From the NCBI GenBank assembly GCA_964036315.1, contig OZ038517.1:56856656-56920655 (forward strand): a DNA stretch of 64,000 bases, read 5' to 3'. A model generated the notes under the pieces. The model did no database searches. It was not told the origin of the DNA and was given only the letters and a program-made list of their open reading frames with translations. Both the position numbers and the translations under genes were made by a program. This DNA comes from Acanthosepion esculentum (lineage: Eukaryota > Mollusca > Cephalopoda > Sepiida > Sepiidae). This document shows positions 23,001 to 37,029 of this stretch, one piece after another (position 1 is the stretch's first letter; every line of letters begins with the position of its first letter).

Positions 23001-26000
23001 TATACTTGTAAATAAATCATTGTTGTAATTATCTTCTTCGTGTATGTTAGGAATTGCAGAAAATTCTTTAACTTTTTCTATAGCTTTTAATGATTGGAAA
23101 CTAATAAAACATCACTGCTAATTGAATATAAATTTTATGAATTAATTACCTTTTTACAACTTAATTTATTAAATATGTTTGTCCCTAACTCCTAAATTTT
23201 GCCCTTAATTTAATTCAGATTTTAATCTGCCATCAGCATATTTATTCCCCCTATATTTATGATATTTTTACATTTATTTCCCCTACATCTGATTATTTTA
23301 ATGTATGTAAGCATTCAGAAAACACATTGGAAAATTGTCAAATTTCTGTATTTATCTAAGAATGTTAATTTGTGAGGAAAAGTTTAATGTGAATCAGCCA
23401 AGTTTTTCTTTTGACAACCAATTTTCCAGTAGGCAATTAAAGGAACTAGTTTCTTCTTTCTTTTTTTTATTAGACCTAAGCATGCAAACTGTATACACTA
23501 AGTTTTTAATTTGAAAATAGTGATCCTTATTCCAACTAAAATCACTATTCCAATAATTTGAGTAAATAAAATGTGATGAATCACTGTTACAGCTGCTGGT
23601 TTATAGAAACTTACCTGTTTAAAAAAAAATCTTTTAAGTCATCAAATTTCATATTTGTTTTGAAGGCAATGTGTTGTTACAATTTATACACAGATTCATT
23701 TGGACTATTTTGTTTTTGTTTCCTCCCACCCTTCATGCATACAATATTTCGGTCAAAATACCTTCTGGTGATATTGAACAGAATCTTTTTTCTGAAAATC
23801 TCGAGGAAGAGACTTTCAGAAGTCTTTCATTCTTCCTTGTAATATCAATCTGGTACAATGGGATACCGAAAATTTCTGTCCTACTCAGTAGGGATCCCAC
23901 TCCTTAAAATTCTGGCATTTGTTCATTTAGTCAGGTATTGGGAAGTGGGTCAGATCAGGAACTTTTCAGCACCTTGTCACAACTTTTCCTTGTGGACTTT
24001 ATCCACTGACTCAGCCATGTAAAGTAAATTGTATTTTTTACATCAGATGAAGATTTCCTTGTCAGTGTGCTGATTATCTTGATTAGGGATCCTTTCAGTT
24101 TGGAACCTTGGTAACTGGCAAATGAAACTTCGTGGAATACTTTCATGGATTTGGAGAAGATTGTAGATGTTTGTATTAGTTTACTGTCATTTTGGTTCAA
24201 TGACTTGTCTGTTTATTCTTGATTTCAGTGCTTATCTCCCTTTCCATCTTGTCTTATTTGACTGTGTTTTAAGAATCTTCTTGGCAGTCTTTACAATTGG
24301 GGCAGCTAAATGTAGTACTCAATGGTGATTGTCATATTCCTTTGCTGGTATTGATAGTTGCTTTAACAACAAAGACAAGAGAACTGGTCCAAATAAATCA
24401 ATGTACAAAAGCATTACATATTTATCTTATGTATTTATAGTGCATTTTTTATACAGCATTTTTGTCTTTCCTTTTGTATTTTACATTTTTCACCTTTTGT
24501 AGATATATATTCATACATATTTTGTATATAATAATTTTTTAAATACATGTTTGCTTTTCTTTGTACGTTTTTTTTTTTTTTCTCTCTCTCTTTTGTAGAA
24601 ATATTCAAAAATAGTTTTTAACATTTTTAATAAATTTGCTTCAAAACCTGTGCAAAGAAATGTTCACAAAGTGACACACATTTATAATAAAGCTTTTTTT
24701 TTTCCTGGTAAAATACGAATAATTGTCTCAAATATGTTTCTAGAATTGAACAAAATTATTGACTATTGTTTTAATGACCAGTTTTGTTATTACTAAACTA
24801 TATATTTTAAAACAATTTGAGTTTTAAAATATATAGTTTAGTAATAACGAAGCAAATCCTCTTTAATTTATAAACATGACATGAACCTGCTGAGCAATGC
24901 CACCAAAATTAATAATAAAATTTTCACTTAATATTTGGACATTTATCAAATATACAGTGACGTTTTTTGTTTTTTTTACACTGCCATATGACACTTTCTA
25001 GTATATAAAATACATACATATTTATAATTTGGCTATGAATACTTATAAAAAAAAAAAATGCTCTCTCTCTCTCTCTCTCTTTTCTGAGTTTTTCCTGCGG
25101 CAGAAACTAAAAATGTATCACTGTAAACAAAGACATGTTATAATTGAATTTAATGATGGTTAGCACCAAAAGTTCAAACAAAAATCACATCAAAAATAGA
25201 ATATGGACAAAATGTAGGAATTTTTGATTTTTCCTACAAAATAGCTGTAATTGTCAAGATGCAGGATTTTTAACTTGCTTTCTACTTATCAATATAGTTT
25301 ATTCAAAGTAAATTACTTTTAAAACCTTATGAAAAATAATATAAAACATTCAACCCACAAATATGGCACAAATCAGCCACACCTTATTCTAAACCTATTT
25401 CATTGATAAATATGTAAAAATATTTTTTTTTTCTCTTGCATCCAAATAGCTACACTACATTTTACAAACATTATCCTGAATATAAATATCAGCTGTATTA
25501 TTGATTTTTTCTAATTTTATTACACATTATAGTTTTTCCTGATATGTGGCTAGACATCTGGTCGCTTCAAGCTAGGATCGAAACCTGACCGATTTAGCAT
25601 CAGTCGGAGATTCTAACCCCTAGGCTATCGACGCACAGCAGAGGGGCGAAATTTTGCATATTTATTTTATCATAAACATGCCTAGAGAACTCAATCCAGT
25701 TTGGAGAGTCTTGCATTATCAGCAGTAATAGTGACTGTTTACTAATTTCATTTTTGAATATTACAACAAAAACATTTGAAGATCACTACATAATTGCAGT
25801 CCTGTTTTAACACATAATGATGCATATTCTCAGGCAATTGTAAATTACTGGCAAGTGAATGATTAATTTGGTTTCAAAAGCAAAATACATTCTCATTTTT
25901 TGAAAAATAATAAATAAATTATGAAATTAAAAAAATAAAGGCTTGGGGGCTTTACCCTGATTAACCAATCAAATATGATCTACATTAAATTCAAACTAAG

Positions 26001-26258
26001 TGGAGAAAAAAAAATAATAAATAAATTATTATTATCTTACAAATGTATCAAGGCAAAGTTCTGACATCTAACAGCAGCCAGACATTACCTTAAAGACTGA
26101 TACAAATAGCTACAATAAATGTACACATGTCAACTCTCTTGAGAAATAAAAAGTGGGGGTGGGTGTAGAGTGGTAATTTAACAGAATGCCCAACTAAATT
26201 AAATGTTATGAACATGGAAGTGTACTCTATCCATTATCATTGTACCTGTGTGTGTATG

Positions 26259-26315
<57 letters not shown>

Positions 26316-29300
26316 ATATATATATGTGTGTGTGTGTGTATATATATATGTGTGTGTGTGTGTATATATATATGTGTGTGTGTGTGTATATATATATGTG
26401 TGTGTGTGTGTATATATATATGTGTGTGTGTGTGTATATATATATGTGTGTGTGTGTGTATATATATGTGTGTGTGTGTGTGTATATATATGTGTGTGTG
26501 TGTGTGTGTATATATATGTGTGTGTGTGTGTGTATATATGTGTGTGTGTGTGTGTATATATGTGTGTGTGTGTGTATATATGTGTGTGTGTGTGTGTGTA
26601 TATATATGTGTGTGTGTGTGTGTGTATATATATGTGTGTGTGTGTGTGTGTATATATATGTGTGTGTGTGTGTGTGTATATATATATGTGTGTGTGTGTG
26701 TGTATATATATATGTGTGTGTGTGTGTGTATATATATATGTGTGTGTGTATATATATGTGTGTGTGTGTGTATATATATATGTGTGTCTGTATATATATA
26801 TATAAAAAACTATAACAGACAATAGATATCTATTATATTTGATCATGAGGTTTAATTTTGGGAGAAAATAAAGACAAAAACTATCCAACATTTGGATTTT
26901 TTTTTTTTCTATTATGCTGTTCCTTGATCTAAGCTTTCAGCTCGCATGGCCATCTTCAGAGTGGTTATATGCACATTTAAACAAAGGTATTCACCATCAA
27001 AGATGATATTCTGTTATGTTGACATAGAAAATAACGGTTGCAGAATAGCAGACACAGGTCATAAATTTGTGGTGCAGTCCTATGACATCGTACCACATGA
27101 AAGAACAAAATATTAGCAACAGAACCATATGTTTTGATGCAATGTAATGTGTTGTGACTAGTTTGATATGTGATTTTATTGAGTGTGGGTTTCTTTGTTT
27201 TAATGTAGATGGCCTCCAATATCTGAAGGTTCTTTTTACTGTGTTTATGTGTGAGTACTGTTATCAACTAATATCTGTCTAATATTATGTACATGGTACT
27301 GTTTTTCTAAGAAATGTTGTTTAATAGAACTAAGATCAGAAAAATGACTGGTAAGACTACAGGAGAGTATGGTTGTAGTAAAACCAATATATATGAACAG
27401 GCAGTTAAATTGATACACTACATTGTTTTTTTGTAGAGGATTTAGTTGTGTTGTTGTAGGGTTATTAAAGACTATGAGGTCAATTGTTTTAAATTTTTTT
27501 ATAATATATAATGAGCGTAACATTTCTACCTATTACATTTTGAGTTTGTGATTATGCATTTGGTTACTAGGTTAATAGTATTAGATTTATTTTGATGTAC
27601 ACTATTATGGTTACAATTATTAATATCAATTTTGTTAGAGATATTAAGTTTATTGAGATACATTTTAATTTGTTGATCAATGATGGAATCTATTATTAAC
27701 AAGTGTTTGTTTAATGTTATGTAATTCTTTATAGAATATGGTTTTGGAAGAAGATATCATTTGTGTGTGTGTCTAACAGCTAACTTATATCATTGGGGCA
27801 TTCACTATTATAATTAAGAAGACACAAATTAATGCTAGTGGGTTTTCTATATAGAGAAGTAGTAAATTTATGTGTGCTGGAATATATAAATGTATGTACT
27901 GGAGTCTATCAAGGAATGGAATTATTAATATTAAGTTTTAGTGTAAATATGAGGATGGAGTGATTTTCAAATTTGTTTTTAAGTTGTGTAATTTAATCAA
28001 TATTTTTAGCTAAAATGCAAATGTCATCTATGTATCTTACATATATAGAGGGTTTATTAGTGTTATTAAGTATTTTATTTTCTAAATGTGCCACATAATA
28101 AATATATTATTATATATATAATAATCACATTTCTGATCTTAGTTCTATTAAACAACTTTTCTTAGAAAAACATTGCTATGTACATAATATTAGATAGATA
28201 TTAGTTGATAACAATACTCACACATACACACAGTAAAAAGAACCTTCAGATATTGGAGGCCATTTACATTAAAACAAAGCAACCCACACTCAACAAAATT
28301 ACATTTCAAACTGGTCACAACACAATACATTACATCTAAACACGATTCTGCTGTTAATGTTTTTCTCTCGCATGGCACGACATCATAGAACTGCATCACA
28401 AACTTACAACCTGCATCTGCTATTCCACAACCATTATTGTCATAAAACAATCTTCTATGTCAACATAATAGGATATCATCTTTAATGGTGAATATCTTTA
28501 TTTAAATGGCCATATAACCACTCTGAAGATGGTTCATGTGAGCCAAAAACTTAGATCAAGTAACTGCATAATAAAATAATATCCAAATGTTGGACAGTTT
28601 TTGTCTTTATTTTCCGAAATTAAAGTAACTATATGAAGTTTAGAATGGCTCATGATCAAACATAATAGACATTCGTTGTCTGTTATATTTAACAATATAT
28701 GTTTGAATAATGATCCACCGACCCAATACACTAATATATACATATGGATTCTCACGTCATGAGCCAACACGAGTTTTCTATCAACACATTCCCGTGAGTC
28801 CTTTCACAAGAGTAGAGTCCAATTCTAGAGTAACAAGCCCAATTGCAGATGCTGCATTAATGTGGGTTCTGAGTGCTACTGTTGGTCTTCCTCTTGGCAT
28901 GTTTCTCAATGAGGAGACTGACATACCTGTTCTCAATGACATTGATATCCTCTTTGCAAGTTCTCCAGGTTGCACAGGCTTGGGTAGTACTTTCCTAGCT
29001 ATCAAGGCTGATGCCACATCTCTTGAGATCATATCTAACAGTGTCCTTGTACCTCAGTTTCAGTTTGCCTAGTGGTTTGTTGCCATGCTCTAATTCACTG
29101 AAGATGATACATGCCCCACCCAACAAAGCTGTGCCTTGATTATCTGACTTTCTATGTTGGGTACAGCACATCATTCTAGGACTTCGATATTGGAGACTTT
29201 ATCCTGCCATTTAATTCTGCAGATGGATTGCAGGCAGCATTTCTAAAACTGCTCAAGCAGCTTAATAAGGCAACGATAGACTATCCATGTTTCACAACCA

Positions 29301-30550
29301 TATGTGTTGAGAACCACAGCCTTGTATACATTGATTTTGGTTCTGTCTCACCACACCATGTTCATCCCATAGCCTACATCTAAGCATTCCAAAGGAACTG
29401 ATTTCTCTCATAATCCATTGTGTGACCTCGTCATATATAGTCACTGAGTTTGACAAAATATTTTCTAGATAACAAATTCTCTACTGACTTTAGAGGAATG
29501 GTGTTGATATAGACAAAGGGATTGGTATAGCTCTTGTCAAGAGCTGCTTGATACATGACTTCAGTTTTCTTTATATCAAGCCAGTTCATTTTGACACCCA
29601 AGCAAACATGGATGTTATTAAGTGGATCTCTTCCAGGGAGTGGGCCATGAGGATGCAGTTGTCAGCATATAGCAGCTCACAGATCGTCATTGTCATGGTC
29701 TTTATATGGGCTTGAAGTCATCTGGGGTTGAACAGGACCCTGTCTGAATGGAACTTTATGTAGACCCCCTTGTCTAGGTCATGGAATGTGTCAAGCAGCA
29801 TAATAGAAAACAGGGTTGGAGCAAGAACACGGCCTTGTTTGGTGCCATTGATAGCATTGAATGAAGGGTGAGAGTATATATTCTCAAGCCAATTTAAAAG
29901 TTACTTAAAGAATTTACCTATATTTTTTTTAATATATTGTTAAAAATAAGGCACCTGACATTGCTTGGCAAACAACCTGTGATTAAGTTTAAATGTCGAA
30001 TTACCTCCTCGATTATTATCCACTCGAGCTCCTGTCCATCCGATGACCTGGGGGGGGGGAGTATCCCATCCCCTGTGAACCATTTAAAAAATCAGTCCAC
30101 ACACACCAATCCAATGCACAGAAAACGTGGTCTACTTTTGTCCAATTAAACAAAGTTCAGAGTTTCTGCCAGTGTTTGATAACGGAGAGGGGGATCAGGG
30201 CATGATCTTCCCTGACTGGGGTCAGCTTGCTGATGTTGAAAGACCTGAAACTCACTAATGAACTGTCAATTTACATCACTAACTATTCTCTCTGGTGTCC
30301 TAGTTAAGAGCATATATTCAAAAATATATTATCAACTCCTCAGTAAGAAAATCCTAAATGAGACATAATTTAATAAAATGTTTTTTTTTTTTTTTGTTTT
30401 TTTTTAATTGGCTTCATCCAACTATCAATGGATTGCTTAAAAACAGTTTCTGGTTTGACCAAGAAGGAATCCCAAAATAAATTCTGATGTTTGGTTATTC
30501 AGATTTGTGAAGTGGGTCAAACCAAGAACTATTCAACACCCCCTTATTTT

Positions 30551-30616
<66 letters not shown>

Positions 30617-31561
30617 TTTATTTTCGGAATTTACATCGAAAACTTGTCAAAATAGCTATACAATTGCAGTTGTGTTTCAATGCGCATACAACACATCAGG
30701 CGATTGTAAATTATTGGCGAGTGAACAATTTAATCAGATTTAAAAGCAAAATACAGCCTCTTTTTATGAAAAAAGAAAAGAGTGTAGTTATAAGGTTTGT
30801 GGGCTTTGCTTAGGTCTAATTTGATTGGTTGATCTATGTTAAATTTAAACTAAAGGAAGGTTATTGTTATTAATACCTTATATATAGAATGTTTAGTCAT
30901 CAGTTGCATATTAATTTACTAAGTAAACCTATAGATTTAAATTATTTATTGTTTTCTTAAAGAAGCTATTTATTTATTTATCAGCTATAAAAATGGTTTT
31001 ATGTGGGGAAACTCACAAAGCATATAACTTGTCTAGCATTTTGTTAAGATTACCACTTAATTTTTCCTGGGAAATGGCATTGTTTAAATATACAAAATGT
31101 ATCCATCCACATCCACTTCTGCTTGGCATTTGTTGCTTGTCATTGATTTCAAACCTACAGGTCATGACCCATTTATGGAAAATAATGTCTTAACTTTTGC
31201 TTCTTCCCTTAGATTAAATTTAATGTAGGTCTTGTTTGATTGGTTAATCTAAGCAAAGCCCACAAAATTTATAACCACTCCTCCTCTTTTTTTTTTTTTT
31301 GTAAAATGAGGCTGTATTTTTGCTTTTAAATCTGATTAAATTGTTCACTTGCCAGTGATTTACAATCGCCTGATGAGATGCGTTGTATGTGCATCAAAAC
31401 ACGCCTACAATTGTGTAGCGATTTTGACATGTTTTCAATGTAATATCCTAAAATAAAGATATTGCTCTACTTTGTATCAAGCCCTCTTTTAAATTAAATA
31501 TTATGAACGTTGGAATTGTACTCTAATCATTCTCATCTTACCTGGGGAGATAGATAGATAG

Positions 31562-31611
<50 letters not shown>

Positions 31612-31674
31612 TGTAACACGGATATAAGAGAGTTGTTGGGACCAGAGAAAATCTCTCTTATATCCGGGTTACAC

Positions 31675-31727
<53 letters not shown>

Positions 31728-34700
31728 GACAGACAAACGAAAGGAAAACTGGTCCACTGTAAAATTTATTTTAAAAAAATGATTCATTAATTTTATTCTC
31801 ATTAGCTATTGGTATTGTGCAGTTCCTGGTCATTATTTCATTTTCCAGTTTATTGAACTTTTTAAATAATTATACCTATATGACTAAGCAATTTTCATTT
31901 AACACAAGACATGAATGCGTTTGCAAACCAACTGAATTGTCTTCACAACTCTTACAAAAACACATGGAACTGGTTATTTCTAAAATTCAAAAAATGACCA
32001 TTTTAAAAACCTAGAAATTTTTGCCATCATTTTTTTCTTTTGATGACCTGAAGGATTTATATCTGCAATCTTTTTTCTTATCTATTTTCAGAATTCTTTT
32101 GTTGGGCTGAAGAATCTTGGAGCTACCTGTTATGTTAACACTTTTCTTCAGGTGAGTATCGATAATTTTGCTACTTAATATCCCAAATTCATTCGATATG
32201 ATCCTCTAACTTCTGTAAGAAGAAATCAAGATTAACATTTTCTTAGCCTATTAAAATCGTGATGTTAGCAGTGAATGATTATCTTTGTATTCTGATCACA
32301 AATGCATTTGTAAATTATATGCAACACTTGTAACGGCTAAAGCAATCAAATTTCATTTCAGTTTTCATCAAGTTTTCTAAATGAATCTTTTTTTTTTTTT
32401 TTTCTTTTTTTTTTAAACCTTACATTTCCTCACTTCTTCAGCTATGGTTCCACAATCCAGAGGTGAGAAGGGCTGTCTACCAATGGAGAAGCAGAGATGA
32501 GCCCCCGCCTCAAAGCCCAATTGGTAAGTTAATAATATCTGATTATCCAAAAAGAAAACCATCATAATCTGTTTTATTTAAACAAGTATCTTCTGTTTTC
32601 TTTTTTCCCTGCCTCCCCCAACGTTTTCAGTGCAATGTTCAGTTGATTAATTCTTCAGCATATTTGTCTTGTGCTTCAAAATGACTGCATTATTAATGTT
32701 GTTTTTATAGGAAGCTATTGAAGCTGCTACAATTATATACGATAAAGACCTGTAATAAATGGTGTGTTGTATGCACACACATTTCAAATTAACCTATGTA
32801 TAGAATATGTAAAATTATATAATGGCTTCCATTTTTCTACAAAGAATAAAGTAAATATTTTGTCTGCTTGGGTGCATCACTCATTTTGTTTTCTATAAAA
32901 AAACAAGTCCATATGATTATGATTGAAAATTGATCAGAGTGCAAGCATATTTGGAGTTCATGCCTTTCACTAAAGTTTTTGATCAAAATGGCTGGACCCC
33001 CCCACACACACACACACACAGAGCAAAAGACGAAAAAAATTAAAATTCTGGCTAATGTACAATTCTCTAAATTCATGTGCAAATCATTCTCTAGTTTTTA
33101 GAATTTTGCATCTGTTTTCTGATTAACTGATGATCATTTAATTTCTATTTTACAGAGCTTAAATGTATTGAATGATATGTCAGAAAGAAATCCTTTTTGA
33201 CATTTAAACTTGTATTCAGCTTCTATATATTTTATACCTACGAATTACAAATGGTGTACAGTTGATATTATTTTATCTGATCAATTATTAACACATAGAA
33301 AGAACAGGTAGATACCACTGAAACAAAGAGTTGCTCATTTGAATTTTTGCATGTAATAAAACATTTTTTCATTTTGGTGTGTGTGTGTCTACCATATAAA
33401 CTATACTTTATCATTTTTTTTTCTCCTTCAGATTCTGAGTGGACCCCATCATCCATTTGTGGACATTTGCAGTTAATCTTTGCCCTTCTTGAGTTTAGTA
33501 AGCAAAGGTGAGTTTTGTCAAAAGAAAATAAGGTTCTCTCTCATTTCCTCATCGATGTCTATAAAACAGAAGATTTTGTGTGTGTGCTATTTATGCATGA
33601 CCACACTTCTCAACCAATTTCAATGAAATAGTATACATGTTGCAAATTTACCAAGATAGGTCACTCTCCAGACTTCCCAGGTTTGGCAGAAAAATCAAAA
33701 CTGGAGGAGGGTACAACTTTTTGCAGAAATCAACAGAAAGTTACACACAAACATAATTTTTATTGGATGAGCTGATGTTCTTTGCACTTAATACAAAACA
33801 TAGCTCATGTTACAAGGTTTAGGTAGAGTGTTTGATAATTTTCCTGCAACATTGGCTTCCCACAAAAAATTGTAAAAACTGGAAAAAATCAGGTTTTTCA
33901 TACTACTTAAAATAAAAATTTGAATAACTTCCTTATTTTTTATCTGATTTTCTTCAAACATGTCACAAAGAATTTGCCATCATGCAAGAAATAAGGTAGT
34001 GTGGTTTTAGTCTTGTCACTTCCCCGAAAAACTGTTTAAAAAGCTTATTTTTTGCCCATAACTCCCTGGCTTTTCATCCGATCACATATGACACACACAT
34101 TGTCTTGTGTGAATGTTTGGTTTAGATTATTTCCGTTAAGTGGATGAAATCTGCAACAAACTGGTTCCAAAATCACCTTTTACCATTTAGCCAATAGTTT
34201 CTTCACATGATTCCATCCTAAATTGGCATTCGAACAACCATTTGATGCAAAGATTGTTTGAAGAGGATTACTGAAGCGTTAAAAGAGAAATTCCTGAAGA
34301 ACTTCTTATTAACCCCAGCGTTACAGTAAATGTGCAAAGAAGTGGGGGGGGGGGCGTTTATGTGTCTGCAGTTGAATCAAGCTCTGACGTTTCATCCCTA
34401 TTTTTGTTTATTAGATTAGTGAACAGTGCCATACTATTTGAAAGTTATTACGGCCATAGGAAATTTACTGAATATCTAAAACATTGAAACAATTCTACTC
34501 AAAGCAACAACCACAAAAGAAGGTTTTATCGATGGAAGCACAATCAAACACTTGTGGGGGATATACCATGAAAAAGATGGCAGGGGGTAGCTTAGTATAC
34601 CAACAGATGATGTATGCAAGCAGGGATGCAGGCAGACATTTCTAGACAGGGGTGGGGTGTGGGTATACAATTGCAGCCATGTACACTTGGGAAACACTGG

Positions 34701-36967
34701 GTACTTTGGCTAGTTTATTCCTAGAAAATAAATTGTTTCTATGAGGGGGTGCTGGAAAATTCTCAGACTAAGAGAAAATTAAAGAAAAAAATTTTTATCA
34801 GATTTTGGAAAGTGAGTCAGGCTGAGAACTTTTCATTATCTCTTTGCTGTCATTCAATTAAAATTTCTAGCCTGTCTATATTTCTGAGATGAGGTATTAT
34901 GTACAGTATTTACATTAGTCGGACTATTGTCCTCATCTTTGTCGCCATATTTGTCACAACGTTTTGGCCATTGCACGCTCCGGCCTTCTTCAGGTGGTTG
35001 GAATTTCGAACCGAACCCTTTATTTCGATCACTGGGGTAGACTGTTCTAGTTCCACGAGCCATGTTTGATGGATGTCAGTTATCAGTTATCTCCTGGTAA
35101 TTTTTCCCTCTGAAAGTTCTCCACTGCCTGAACCGGGTATTGAACTCACACTCTTTGGGTCTGTCACTGGATCTAACCAACGCCTTTATCCACTGTGCCA
35201 TGTGTCCTTGTCATCTGGGTATGAATTTCTGAGTATTATAAACCTAATTTTTTCAGCAACCATTTTTTACCAGTACTCATATTGCAATTTTGCTGTTATC
35301 ATTGCATGTTTTTACCAGATCTCATATTGCAACTTTTTTGTTATCATTGCTGTTCTCTGGCACTCCTTATTACTGGTTCCCATATTGTATGTATATCTCA
35401 AGCATAGAAATAAATCCACTGCCTGAACCGGGAACTAGAACAGTCTACCCCAGTGATCGAAATAAAGGGTTCGGTTCGAAATTCCAACCACCTGAAGAAG
35501 GCCGGAGCGTACAATGGCCGAAACGTTGTGACAAATATGGCGACAAAGATGAGGACAATAGTCCGACTAATGTAAATACTATGAATTTCTAGATTTAATA
35601 TAAATATTTTATGAAACTTAATAATAGAAACAGGATGTCATTTTTACTTTGATGGTTTCTAATTTGGATAATCTCTAAAATGTTTCCATCTTAACATCTG
35701 TTTTGTATTTGTAGTTAACATGTTGCTGATTGATTTTAATCAATATATGATGTTTATATAAAGTTTCTTAATAATTAAGGTTTCTTTATTTTCCCAAGTC
35801 CGAAAGTTTCTGAATATTTTATAAATTGATATGAATGAATAACATAATAGATTTAACTGTGACAGCCATGTAATGAGATACAGACATTATTTAACTTCAT
35901 TTGATAGAAAGATGGTGCACTCTTCAAGATGGTAACTACTTCAGCCAGCATACACTGTACTTTTTTTGTCATCAGTCAACATGAACACAATTATTAGGTC
36001 AATTGACATTAAACTGGAAGGCTGAGTCACATTTTCAGTTATTTCAGGCAGTTGGTGGCATTTGTGAGTGGATGAGACTATGGATCCAGCCTGTCAGTAG
36101 GGTGTTGTACAAGCTGGTGGTAGCTCTATAATGCTATGGAGTGTATTCTATTGGAATTTTCAAGAACCATTAGTGAAAGTGGAGTCTCTCTTGACAGATG
36201 TTACATACACACATTTTGTTGCAGACTATTTGCCCCACATACACATAACATTATGCTTAATGTTTCCTTGTGGTAATGGCTTATCTCAGCAAAAAATGCA
36301 CCCCCTTTCATGAGCAAGTGACACAACAACATTTTTTCAAGAAATACTCTGCTGGCTTCCAGATACTACATTAGCCCTCATGTTCTCCAGATTTAAAACC
36401 CATTGAGCATGTAGGAGGCATCTTGCAGCTATACTCAAACACAAATCAATCCGGAAACATGTCAATAGATATACCCATGCAATGTCTCCATCACCTTGTT
36501 AATTCCATACTACTCACTGTCACTGTTATTTGTGAAAGGTGGAGCTACATGTTATTAGGTAGGGACTCAATCATTGAAATACGCAAGATAACCTAAACAA
36601 TATGAAGTGCACAGTGTTTGACTGTCTTTAAGTGTTGATTCACTGCACAAAAACTGAGAAAAGAGGCTATGAGACTGGTACCAAATTGTGTGAACTTCTG
36701 AAACTGCAGAAGAGTAACAGACAGAACTTCAAAGTAGGTAAAGTGTTGTGTGTCTTGCCTTCTGGTCAGTAGGTTTTAAAAAACACAGCCATGTTGTAAT
36801 GCTATTTTAATGACCAACACACAAAATGGCTGTTTGTGAGAAAAAACTAAATCAGAATTTACATACATGGAAACAAAATTCAACTATACAAGTGATATTC
36901 TATTGACTTTCATACTTGGACAATTTCATAGGCTTTCTTGAGCTGTGCTACATTTCACTTGTGTGTA

Positions 36968-37029
<62 letters not shown>

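Larger units (their letters stand above)
21745..25540 (+). other. USP48 intron sequence, mostly unique
   Basis: Intron between coding exons 2 and 3. Contains a perfect hairpin (24786-24848), a MITE-like copy (23857-23982), a CT run (25062-25081) and no gene. Confidence 0.4.

Noticed and set aside
26199..26891. Overlapping ORFs of 185-230 codons on both strands
   Set aside because: They are read-throughs of a TA/TG microsatellite lacking stops; the products are Tyr-Val-Cys or Thr-His-Ile repeats with no domain.
28710..29072. 120-codon + strand ORF
   Set aside because: It lies antisense to the LINE RT C-terminal relic, which explains the openness.
31533..31802. 89-codon - strand ORF
   Set aside because: It spans two TA microsatellites and a MITE; openness comes from the TA repeat.
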